A DNA stretch of 6,014 nucleotides from Colwellia sp. (GCA_003521815.1 DPHE01000031.1:1115-7128), one strand, 5' to 3'. Counted from the first letter of the stretch, positions 1 through 5,973 are shown. The notes: generated by a model from the sequence alone, not told the origin. Translations and numbers: made by a program.

Positions 1-69
1 TCATAGAGTGTATTTAATTTTTTTACTGGGTTTTTCTTAAAGAATGAAAACATTTTAATTACTATCCGG

Positions 70-98
70 TTGGTTATTTACTTTTATACGTATATAAA
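70..98 (+). promoter_or_regulatory. Candidate sigma-70 promoter for the thioesterase gene (weak)
   Basis: TTGGTT (70-75) is followed after 17 bases by TATAAA (93-98). The -10 box matches the consensus at 5 of 6 positions and the -35 box at 3 of 6. Transcription would start near 105, leaving a leader of about 115 bases before the TTG start at 220. A second weak pair, TTTACT (154-159) and TAATAT (176-181) with a 16-base spacer, lies closer to the gene. Such matches arise easily in AT-rich DNA, so this is only a suggestion. Confidence 0.3.
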
Positions 99-208
99 TG
101 GATTTTAGTTCTTTACACTGTTAAATAAAATAGAATAAAAATAGTTGGCTAGGTTTACTAAGCACGTTAAGCCAGTAATATTAGCCTGTTATTTTCGTAT
201 TAACTTTC

Positions 209-212
209 GGAG
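209..212 (+). promoter_or_regulatory. Ribosome binding site that decides the thioesterase start
   Basis: GGAG (within CGGAGAA) sits 7 bases before the TTG codon at 220-222. The more distal in-frame TTG at 145 has only A/T-rich sequence before it and no Shine-Dalgarno match. The site therefore supports 220 as the start, which also gives the protein the usual length for its family. Confidence 0.65.
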
Positions 213-219
213 AACTACC

Positions 220-639
220 TTGATAACGACTGTAACCGTTAAAGATAAAATAACTGCGTTTATGAAAACAGACTTTCCTCAGGCTAAATGTACAATAGAA
301 AGTATTGGAGAAAAATCAGCAGTAGTAAGACAAACCATTGGATTTGATGAATTAAGACCTGGTGGAACAGTCTCAGGACCTGTTTTAATGACGGTGGCAG
401 ATTGTGCTTTATATGTCGCTATTCTAGGTGAAATTGGAATAATTCCTCTTGCGGTTACAACGAGTCTATCGATTAATTTTATGAGGAAGCCATCGTCAGA
501 TAAAGATATTATTGGTGAGTGTAATTTACTCAAAGTAGGGAAGTCGTTAATTGTTGGAGAGGTTTCTTTATTTTCTGAAGGTGATCCAAAAGCTGTCGCT
601 CATGTGGTTGGAACGTATTCGATACCTCAAGTTAAATAA
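220..639 (+). CDS. PaaI-family hotdog-fold acyl-CoA thioesterase
   Basis: Likely hydrolyses an acyl-CoA thioester to free acid and CoA in the cytoplasm; the natural substrate cannot be read from the sequence. With the TTG start at 220 the product is 139 residues, the usual size for a single-hotdog PaaI/COG2050 protein. The frame is open upstream to a TTG at 145, but those 25 extra residues have no ribosome site and do not look like the family. The core segment RPGGTVSGP (46-54), followed by ADCALY with the expected acidic residue at Asp61, corresponds to the HGG...D region at the start of the long hotdog helix. A strand-like VTTSLSINFMRKP follows at 79-91. The classical His-Gly-Gly is replaced by Ser-Gly-Pro, a form I recall from a PaaI-like subgroup common in proteobacteria. 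The gene lies 66 bases before the cysteine-cluster gene on the same strand, so the two may share a transcript. The family call is firm; the substrate is unknown. Confidence 0.8.
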   Translation: MITTVTVKDKITAFMKTDFPQAKCTIESIGEKSAVVRQTIGFDELRPGGTVSGPVLMTVADCALYVAILGEIGIIPLAVTTSLSINFMRKPSSDKDIIGECNLLKVGKSLIVGEVSLFSEGDPKAVAHVVGTYSIPQVK

Positions 640-705
640 AGCGAACAAATAAGGACAACACAGTTGGCTCAGTTAGGGTAAAATACACCATTATTCTATT
701 TGATA

Positions 706-1014
706 ATGTGCATCGCTATTAATATTAAAAAGGTACCAGATACGGAAATCACCTGTTCAAATTGTCAGGCCTGTTGTTGTCGTTTAGAGGTTCTACTTGT
801 TACAGACACAGGTGTTCCCTACGAGCATATTGCTGTTGATGAATGGGGCGGTGAAACAATGTTACGTTTAGAAGATGGTTGGTGCTCAGCGTTAGATCGT
901 GACACTTATATGTGTACTATTTATGAAAAGCGTCCTTGGAATTGTCGAGAATTTGAGATGGCTTCATATGAGTGCCAAACCGAAAGAGCGATAGAGGTTG
1001 TCTATATTTACTAA
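706..1014 (+). CDS. YkgJ-family cysteine-cluster protein (putative Zn/Fe-binding)
   Basis: Small cytoplasmic protein of 102 residues, belonging to the YkgJ/CxxCxxCC family (often described as a putative zinc- or iron-chelating domain). The biochemical role is not established. The N-terminal cluster is Cys17-x2-Cys20-x2-Cys23-Cys24-Cys25. Further cysteines lie at 60 (DGWC), 70 (MC, then TIYEKRP), 80 (WNCREF) and 90. The arrangement of WC...C..Y..RP..CR is the family signature and suggests a metal or Fe-S site built from both halves of the protein. There is no signal peptide or membrane segment. I chose ATG 706; a TTG two codons earlier (700) is also open, and neither has a clear Shine-Dalgarno sequence. 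An in-frame stop at 679-681 limits any further extension. An AT-rich -10-like TAAAAT occurs at 679-684 without a good -35 partner. The gene converges with panC. Confidence 0.8.
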   Translation: MCIAINIKKVPDTEITCSNCQACCCRLEVLLVTDTGVPYEHIAVDEWGGETMLRLEDGWCSALDRDTYMCTIYEKRPWNCREFEMASYECQTERAIEVVYIY

Positions 1015-1097
1015 AGAGCAGGGGCATAACGTGAGTGTGTTTTATTCATGACGGGTAGAAATATAATCAGAATATTAATACCCATTAATTGTTTGAA

Positions 1098-1952
1098 CTA
1101 CAGACTTACTGGCATGTTATCTATTAACCTAGCTTTACCTAGATAAGCAGCCGCTAGAATAACAATATCTTTGTCATTTGGCGTTGCCGGTGCTAACGTT
1201 TTTGCATGACATAAATTAATATAATCAGTTTTCAAGCCCGCATTATCAATTTTTTCACTTGCTTGCATTATTAGTACAGCATGGTCTCTTGGTTGATGGT
1301 TTTTACGCAACTCAGTATTTAACCATTGTAAGGTTTGATAAAGCGCAGGTGCTATTGCGAGTTCTTCTGGTGTTAAGTAACCATTGCGTGAACTCATTGC
1401 TAAGCCTGACGTTTCACGAATAATTTCTACTGGAATAATTTCCACAGGCATGGATAAATCTTCAACCATGGTTTGAATGACTTGCAACTGTTGATAGTCT
1501 TTAGAGCCAAAACAAGCGCTGTCAGGCTGAACTAAATTAAATAACTTACACACTACCGTTGCGACACCGCGAAAATGTCCAGGTCGGCTGGCACCACAAT
1601 AAAGATCTGAAATATTGGGTACTTCAACATAGCTATTTTCACCAAAACCTTTTGGATAAATAATATCTGCGGTAGGGGTAAATAATAAGTCAGCATCGAC
1701 TTTTATTAAGCTCGCTTTATCTTGGGCCAACGTTCTTGGATAATTATCAATGTCTTCACTTAAACCGAACTGCATTGGGTTCACGAAAATACTGGCTATT
1801 ACTTTATCGGCGTGAAGATGAGCGGCTTTAACTAGCGCTAAATGCCCATCGTGTAAATTACCCATGGTCGGTACAAAAGCAATAGTTAGACCTTGCATGC
1901 GCCATGATTTAACTTGTGCACGTAACTCTTTTATACTTTCAACTGTTTTCAT
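1098..1952 (-). CDS. panC: Pantothenate synthetase (pantoate--beta-alanine ligase)
   Basis: Joins pantoate and beta-alanine using ATP through a pantoyl-adenylate intermediate, the last step of pantothenate (vitamin B5) synthesis, in the cytoplasm. The product is 284 residues, the normal length. Family motifs appear in order: PTMGNLHDGH (28-37) with the ATP-site histidines His34 and His37 of the HIGH-like motif; VNPMQF (57-62) with the pantoate-binding Gln61; RPGHFRGVATVV (123-134); FGSKDYQQ (148-155); and the KMSKS-like MSSRN (186-190). No key residue is missing. The ATG at 1952 is preceded by AAGAGA about 5 bases upstream, a fair ribosome site. The gene is last in the pcnB-folK-panB-panC run, 53 bases after panB. 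No panD follows, because the next gene downstream is convergent, so aspartate decarboxylase must be encoded elsewhere or beta-alanine obtained otherwise. Confidence 0.97.
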   Translation of the reverse strand: MKTVESIKELRAQVKSWRMQGLTIAFVPTMGNLHDGHLALVKAAHLHADKVIASIFVNPMQFGLSEDIDNYPRTLAQDKASLIKVDADLLFTPTADIIYPKGFGENSYVEVPNISDLYCGASRPGHFRGVATVVCKLFNLVQPDSACFGSKDYQQLQVIQTMVEDLSMPVEIIPVEIIRETSGLAMSSRNGYLTPEELAIAPALYQTLQWLNTELRKNHQPRDHAVLIMQASEKIDNAGLKTDYINLCHAKTLAPATPNDKDIVILAAAYLGKARLIDNMPVSL

Positions 1953-2005
1953 TTTTATCTCTTATTGAACGGTTTGTATTTTTAGACTGTGCCCTAAACT
2001 CGACA

Positions 2006-2800
2006 CTATTTAAATATATGATCTTCACCGGGGAAATTACCTTGGCTTACTTCACTGATATATAATTCAATAGATTTTTTAATATCGCCTGTTTCTTGTA
2101 AGAAATTTCGAGAAAATTTAGGCATATAACTGCAAGAAATACCTAAAGCATCATGCATTACTAATATTTGCCCGTCGGTCTCTTTACCTGCGCCAATACC
2201 TATCGTTGGAATAGTAATCGCTTCTGAGATAGCTTTACCTAGTGGGGCTGGAATACACTCTAATACTAGTAATTGTGCACCTGCGGCTTCTAATGCTTGT
2301 GCATCTATGATCATTTGCTGCGCTTTTGCTTCTTCACGACCTTGTACTTTAAACCCCCCGAACACATTGACTGACTGAGGCGTTAACCCTAAATGGGCGC
2401 AGACGGGAATACCTCGTTCAACCAAGGCTTTAATTGTGTCAACCAGCCAAGCCCCACCTTCCATTTTTACCATACTAGCGCCTGCTTGCATTAACTTGGC
2501 TGCATTGGATAAGGCTTGCTCTAAATTAGCGTAGCTCATAAAAGGCATGTCACCGATGATCAAAGTGTTTTCGACGCCACGTTTCACACATTGGGTGTGA
2601 TAAACCATATGGTCAATACTGACTGGTAATGTATCATCTTGGCCTTGTAATACCATACCAAGGGAATCACCAATTAAAATGGCGTGTATGCCGGCTTGAT
2701 CGAATAGCTTAGCGAAACTAGCATCATAAGCTGTAATGGTTGATATTTTTTCGCCTTGTTGTTTCATTTTTAACAAGGTGGATGTGGTTATTTTAGCCAT
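2006..2800 (-). CDS. panB: 3-methyl-2-oxobutanoate hydroxymethyltransferase (ketopantoate hydroxymethyltransferase)
   Basis: Transfers a hydroxymethyl group from 5,10-methylene-tetrahydrofolate to alpha-ketoisovalerate to give ketopantoate, the first committed step of pantothenate synthesis. It is a cytoplasmic TIM-barrel enzyme. The 264 residues match the family length, and the numbering runs in register with the E. coli enzyme. The metal and substrate ligands Asp45 (IGDSLGM), Asp84 (GDMPFMSY), Lys112 and Glu114 (VKMEGG) and the catalytic Glu181 (VLECIP) are all present. The segment HLGLTPQSVNVFGG (136-149) is also typical. The ATG at 2800 has GGA a few bases upstream as a modest ribosome site. 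A 120-base gap separates it from folK. This could hold a separate promoter, but I found no well-spaced -35/-10 pair. panC follows on the same strand. Confidence 0.97.
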   Translation of the reverse strand: MAKITTSTLLKMKQQGEKISTITAYDASFAKLFDQAGIHAILIGDSLGMVLQGQDDTLPVSIDHMVYHTQCVKRGVENTLIIGDMPFMSYANLEQALSNAAKLMQAGASMVKMEGGAWLVDTIKALVERGIPVCAHLGLTPQSVNVFGGFKVQGREEAKAQQMIIDAQALEAAGAQLLVLECIPAPLGKAISEAITIPTIGIGAGKETDGQILVMHDALGISCSYMPKFSRNFLQETGDIKKSIELYISEVSQGNFPGEDHIFK

Positions 2801-2920
2801 AGTTGTTCCAGCGGTACCTGTTTTAGGTGTGATTTTTAATATAACGTGTTGTTATCATTATTTTTGACAATTATTTATTTCAGTACTTTGGCATAATTTT
2901 TTTTCAACTGCAATATTCCT

Positions 2921-3436
2921 TCAACACAACGTTAGCTTTACCATCGCGTTATTAGCAATGTTTTGGCTCAAAAATTTTACACTTTGTCTATCTGCAGCGA
3001 CTGGGGATGGCAGCATTAAGTCGGCAGCAATTTCGGCTAGAGGCAATAAAACAAACTCACGTGTTTTCATGCCATAATGGGGTACAATAAGACGCTCAGT
3101 ATTAATATTTTCGTTACCAAATAAAATAATATCAAGATCTAAAATACGTGCGCCCCAACGATTTTCTTTACGCACTCTGCCTGCTTTATTTTCAATAATT
3201 TGTAAGGCATCAAGTAACTCAATAGGAGCTAACGATGTTTCAAGCGCTAAAACAGCATTAATATAATCATCTTGATCTTGAGGACCCATTGGTTTGCTCA
3301 AGTATAATGACGATACGTTAATGACATGGCTATGTTCTAACTTTTTAATTTCTTCAATAGCGTCTTGTACCTGTTTAATTGGTTCGGCTAAATTACTACC
3401 TAAGCCAATATAAGCAATTGTTGTAATGGATTGCAT
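2921..3436 (-). CDS. folK: 6-hydroxymethyl-7,8-dihydropterin pyrophosphokinase (HPPK)
   Basis: Transfers pyrophosphate from ATP to 6-hydroxymethyl-7,8-dihydropterin, the step before dihydropteroate synthase in folate synthesis; cytoplasmic. The product has 171 residues, slightly longer than the 159 of E. coli HPPK because of a longer C-terminal tail. Visible motifs are YIGLGSNL (9-16), GPQDQDDYINAV (51-62), the Arg-rich loop with Arg87, Arg89 and Arg93-Trp94, and RILDLDIILFG (97-107). In the last motif Asp100 and Asp102 correspond to the two magnesium-binding aspartates. The ATG at 3436 lies 17 bases after the pcnB stop, so the two are almost certainly cotranscribed, as in E. coli. No clear Shine-Dalgarno sequence precedes the ATG, so translation may lean on ribosomes finishing pcnB (inference). 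Confidence 0.96.
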   Translation of the reverse strand: MQSITTIAYIGLGSNLAEPIKQVQDAIEEIKKLEHSHVINVSSLYLSKPMGPQDQDDYINAVLALETSLAPIELLDALQIIENKAGRVRKENRWGARILDLDIILFGNENINTERLIVPHYGMKTREFVLLPLAEIAADLMLPSPVAADRQSVKFLSQNIANNAMVKLTLC

Positions 3437-3453
3437 AATGTCTAGTCGTCGTG

Positions 3454-4899
3454 TTAACTATTTGTATTTGAGCCATCAGTACTTGAATTACTGCTTTTTT
3501 CAGCTGGTTTTCTACGTTTTCTTGGTGTTCGTCGTTTGCTACCTGTCGGTATTTTTATACCTTTAATCATTTGTATACGAGCATCATTTGAAACGTCTTG
3601 AAAATCAGTCCACCATTTAGCTAATTCGACCAGTTCAGGTGTGTTTTCTATTTCGGCGCGTAATAACAAGAAATCATAACCCGCTCTAAATTTAGGATGC
3701 TCAAAGCTTTTAAAGGCACGTTTTCCTTCACGACGAGCAAGTTTCTCTTGTAAAATCCAAATATCTTTCATTACACCTTGAAAGCGTTTAGGAATTGAAA
3801 TACTACGTTGTTGTTCAGGCATTACTTCACTTAACGCAGCAAAAAAAGCATCTTGAGGGGCAAGTTGATTATTAATATTAATTTGTTGAATATATTTTTG
3901 TAGCGGGTACCAAAGCATTGCGGCAAATAAGAAAGCAGGTGTAACACGTTGGTCGTTGTTCAAACGTTTGTCAGTATTTTCCATCGCAAGCAGAATAAAA
4001 CGTTCTAGCAGTTGATTACCTTTATTCAGTTCTTGATCCACAGCAGGGAAGAAGTAAGTAAATAAATTATAGCTGCGTAATTGTTCATAGTTAGCGACAG
4101 CTTTACCTGAAATAAATAGCTTTAAAAACTCTTCAAACATGCGTGCAGCTGGTATGTTAGCCATTAATGTTGAAAGTTCTTTAATCGGTGCACGCGTTTC
4201 AGGCGATATGTCCATATCAAGCTTGGTTGCAAAACGAATAGCACGTAGCATACGTACAGGATCTTCACGGTAACGTGTTTCTGGGTCACCAATTAAGCGA
4301 ATAACCTTATCTTCAACGTCTTTTACACCATTAGCGAAATCATACACTTTAAAATCTTTAGTCGAGTAATACAGCGCATTGATGGTGAAATCACGACGTT
4401 CGGCATCTTCGTCTATAGTGCCGTAAATATTGTCACGCAATAACATGCCATGTTCACTTTGTTTTGAGGTTTTAGTACAGCTTTGTTCTTGCTCTGAAGC
4501 ACTGTCATGATGACCTCGAAAGGTAGCCACTTCAATAATTTCTCGGCCAAAAACAATGTGTGCTAAACGGAAACGGCGACCAATCAAACGGCAATTTCGG
4601 AATAAGCCTTTAATTTCATCAGGTGTGGCATTAGTGGCAATATCAAAATCTTTTGGTTTCAAACCCAATAAAATATCGCGAACACCGCCGCCCACTAAAT
4701 AAGCATCATAGCCGCCTTTATTTAAGCGATAGAGTACTTTTAAAGCGCTTGGGCTGAGTAGTTGCCTAGAAACTGGATGTTGATCTCGAGATAAAACAAT
4801 AGGTTGTTCTAGGGTTGATACTACCTTAGTTGTTTCGGTTTTTTTATTGGATTTTTTGCTAAAAACCTTTTTACATAAATTGATGACGCGTTTGATAAT
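3454..4899 (-). CDS. pcnB: Poly(A) polymerase I with probable AUU start codon
   Basis: Adds 3' poly(A) tails to RNA in the cytoplasm, marking RNAs for decay (including plasmid copy-number control RNAs). It is a class II nucleotidyltransferase related to CCA-adding enzymes. Starting from ATT at 4899-4897 gives 481 residues. The N-terminus IIKRVINLCKKVFS lines up without gaps with the beginning of E. coli PcnB. The catalytic domain follows: LVGGGVRD (68-75), KPKDFD with carboxylates Asp84 and Asp86, RRFRLAH (108-114), and EDAERRDFTIN (164-174) with the third carboxylate Asp170. Further on are the family segments IGDPETRYREDPVRMLRA and NPAFLFAAM-like TPAFLFAAM. The C-terminus has a very basic stretch (KRRTPRKRRKP), typical of the RNA-binding tail, then a Ser/Asn-rich end. 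A GTG at 4695 is open, but it falls inside the conserved LVGGG motif and would delete 68 homologous residues, so it cannot be the true start. The gene heads the operon with folK 17 bases downstream. Confidence 0.93.
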   Translation of the reverse strand: MIKRVINLCKKVFSKKSNKKTETTKVVSTLEQPIVLSRDQHPVSRQLLSPSALKVLYRLNKGGYDAYLVGGGVRDILLGLKPKDFDIATNATPDEIKGLFRNCRLIGRRFRLAHIVFGREIIEVATFRGHHDSASEQEQSCTKTSKQSEHGMLLRDNIYGTIDEDAERRDFTINALYYSTKDFKVYDFANGVKDVEDKVIRLIGDPETRYREDPVRMLRAIRFATKLDMDISPETRAPIKELSTLMANIPAARMFEEFLKLFISGKAVANYEQLRSYNLFTYFFPAVDQELNKGNQLLERFILLAMENTDKRLNNDQRVTPAFLFAAMLWYPLQKYIQQININNQLAPQDAFFAALSEVMPEQQRSISIPKRFQGVMKDIWILQEKLARREGKRAFKSFEHPKFRAGYDFLLLRAEIENTPELVELAKWWTDFQDVSNDARIQMIKGIKIPTGSKRRTPRKRRKPAEKSSNSSTDGSNTNS

Positions 4900-4905
4900 C
4901 GCTGA

Positions 4906-4911
4906 CCTTTT
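4906..4911 (-). promoter_or_regulatory. Ribosome binding site for the pcnB AUU start
   Basis: On the minus strand AAAAGG ends 6 bases before the ATT codon at 4899-4897, a normal Shine-Dalgarno spacing. It directly follows the in-frame stop TAA (4914-4912). No other near-cognate codon in the leader has a comparable site; the later in-frame ATT at residue 34 has none. This supports initiation at 4899. Confidence 0.65.
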
Positions 4912-4943
4912 TTAGAAAATATAAGTGGATAAGAAGCTCTCTA

Positions 4944-4974
4944 CTTGATTAGGCGCAATGATATAACAATCAAG
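4944..4974. repeat. Inverted repeat in the pcnB upstream region
   Basis: CTTGATT (4944-4950) and AATCAAG (4968-4974) form perfect 7-base arms around a 17-base spacer. The repeat lies 45-75 bases upstream of the pcnB start. The spacing would suit a dimeric regulator or a hairpin in the pcnB leader. The T-run on the minus strand comes before the first arm rather than after the second, so it is not a standard terminator for the crotonase transcript. Chance occurrence in AT-rich DNA cannot be excluded. Confidence 0.45.
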
Positions 4975-5035
4975 CAAAAAAGAGAATGAAAAAGCAGCGA
5001 TTTTTAGTCACCACTGCATTGAAAAAGCAAAGTAT

Positions 5036-5056
5036 TTGTTGATAGCTATCTAACAA
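5036..5056. repeat. 21-base near-perfect palindrome upstream of pcnB
   Basis: The centre GATAGCTATC (5041-5050) is a perfect 10-base palindrome. It is flanked by TTGTT (5036-5040) and AACAA (5052-5056), which also pair, with one unpaired T at 5051. This makes ten complementary pairs with a single bulge and no loop in the DNA. It lies about 105 bases after the crotonase stop and about 140 bases before the pcnB start. An operator, or part of the crotonase transcript end, is possible. The T-rich stretch on the minus strand begins about 10 bases beyond it, too far for a classical terminator. Confidence 0.5.
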
Positions 5057-5161
5057 GGAAATATTTCGCGATTAGAAAGCTTGGATTAATGAGAAGTAGC
5101 CAGAATATATAACTTATCTGCCTACCTCTGTCAGCTTTTTGAGCCTAATTAACCGTATGCA

Positions 5162-5962
5162 TTAGGTTCCATTGAAAAGTGGTTCACGCTTTTCTAACAG
5201 CGCATTTACAGCCTCAGCATGATCGGCGGTTTGATGGCAACTCCCCTGATAACTTGCAGATAATTCCAATAATGAATCAAGTCTGCTGTGCATTCCTTCC
5301 CGCATTAATTGTTTGGTCATGCGTAATTGCCTTGGTGGATTTTTTGCAATACGTTGTGCGAGTGCATTGGCTTCTGGGATGAGTTGATCTGCATCGACAA
5401 CTCTGGACACAAGTCCCCAAGCCAATGCTGTATTGGCATCGATAGGTTCACCAGTAAATGCCATTTCTGCAGCGCGTGACAGACCAACTTGACGGGGTAA
5501 TAGCCATGCGCCACCATCACCAGGAATAATACCCACCTTGACAAAGTTCTCAGCAAAAGTGGCTCTTTTGGATGCAATACGGATATCACACATTAATGTT
5601 AAATCACAACCGGCGCCATAAGCAGGACCATTGACGGCAGCTATTACAGGTACTTCAAGTGCCCACAGTGCTTTGGGTATTCGTTGAATGCCTTTTTTAT
5701 AGTTATCTGCAATGGTGACGGCGTCACCACTAAAGGTTCCAACACGATCGTGCATATGGTTTAAATTTCCGCCAGATGAAAACCCTTTACCTGCACCAGT
5801 TAAAATGACGCAACGAACGGATAAATCGGCTTTTATCCGCGCTATAGCGTCTACAAATAACTCTACGAAATCGACATCGGTAATAGGATTTCGTAATTCA
5901 GGTTGGTTAAGAGTCAGAGTAACTATGTGTCCATCTTGTTTATAAAGTAATTTTTCGTTCAT
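5162..5962 (-). CDS. Crotonase-superfamily enoyl-CoA hydratase/isomerase
   Basis: Cytoplasmic crotonase-fold enzyme of 266 residues acting on an acyl-CoA; the exact reaction is uncertain. Family landmarks are LNQPELRNP (18-26), the first oxyanion-hole loop GKGFSSGGNL (58-67), and the second at NGPAYGAGCDLTLMCDIRIAS (residues 111-131), whose Gly116 region stabilises the thioester enolate. VGIIPGDGGAWLLPR (143-157) follows. Compared with rat mitochondrial enoyl-CoA hydratase, the second catalytic glutamate (Glu164) is kept as Glu166 (AAEM). The first (Glu144) is Phe140, with Glu138 two residues before it and an Asp149 in the IPGDGG loop. It may therefore be an isomerase-like or specialised crotonase rather than a standard beta-oxidation hydratase. 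The ATG at 5962 has a strong AAGGA ribosome site 7 bases upstream. The gene precedes pcnB on the same strand but is separated by 262 bases, so it is probably a separate transcription unit. The superfamily is certain; the substrate is not. Confidence 0.9.
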   Translation of the reverse strand: MNEKLLYKQDGHIVTLTLNQPELRNPITDVDFVELFVDAIARIKADLSVRCVILTGAGKGFSSGGNLNHMHDRVGTFSGDAVTIADNYKKGIQRIPKALWALEVPVIAAVNGPAYGAGCDLTLMCDIRIASKRATFAENFVKVGIIPGDGGAWLLPRQVGLSRAAEMAFTGEPIDANTALAWGLVSRVVDADQLIPEANALAQRIAKNPPRQLRMTKQLMREGMHSRLDSLLELSASYQGSCHQTADHAEAVNALLEKREPLFNGT

Positions 5963-5968
5963 TTTTTT

Positions 5969-5973
5969 TCCTT
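5969..5973 (-). promoter_or_regulatory. Ribosome binding site of the crotonase gene
   Basis: AAGGA on the minus strand is followed by a run of A and then the ATG at 5962, with a 6-7 base spacer. It is the strongest Shine-Dalgarno match in the window and fixes this start. The promoter of the gene cannot be identified in the remaining bases up to the window end. Confidence 0.75.

Larger units (their letters stand above)
4900..5161. other. Intergenic region between the crotonase and pcnB, with inverted repeats
   Basis: These 262 bases separate the crotonase stop from the pcnB start and presumably contain the crotonase transcript end and the pcnB promoter. No coding frame with homology-like character is visible, and no remnant of gluQ or dksA is recognisable. 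Two inverted repeats are present (5036-5056 and 4944-4974). Neither is followed directly by a convincing T-run on the minus strand. I found no -35/-10 pair that stands out from the AT-rich background. Confidence 0.6.

Noticed and set aside
279..533. 84-codon minus-strand frame inside the thioesterase gene
   Set aside because: Antisense shadow of a conserved coding region, with no ribosome site or recognisable motif.
1053..1083. Inverted repeat GGGTA / TACCC between the convergent ykgJ-like gene and panC, considered as a bidirectional terminator
   Set aside because: Only 5 paired bases around a 21-base AT-rich loop, and no adjacent T-run in either direction.
1083..1095. 13-base direct repeat (cattaattgtttg) also present at 5303-5315
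   Set aside because: Short AT-rich match, one copy inside a conserved coding sequence and one in a spacer; no flanking duplication or inverted ends to suggest mobility.
2838..2870. Possible panB promoter: TTGTCA and TATATT on the minus strand
   Set aside because: The boxes are separated by 21 bases, too long for sigma-70. A short repeat ATAAC-N5-GTTAT (2841-2855) lies between them but is weak and not followed by a T-run.
4693..4695. GTG at 4695 as the pcnB start
   Set aside because: It encodes the Val of the conserved LVGGGVRD nucleotidyltransferase motif, and homologous protein sequence continues for 68 codons upstream.
4986..5042. Small plus-strand frame of 18 codons beginning ATG AAA AAG in the intergenic region
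   Set aside because: Short, no properly spaced ribosome site and no recognisable product; expected by chance.
5179..5945. Open frames on both strands inside the crotonase gene (67, 77 and 90 codons)
   Set aside because: They overlap a clearly conserved crotonase gene in other frames and show no family resemblance.
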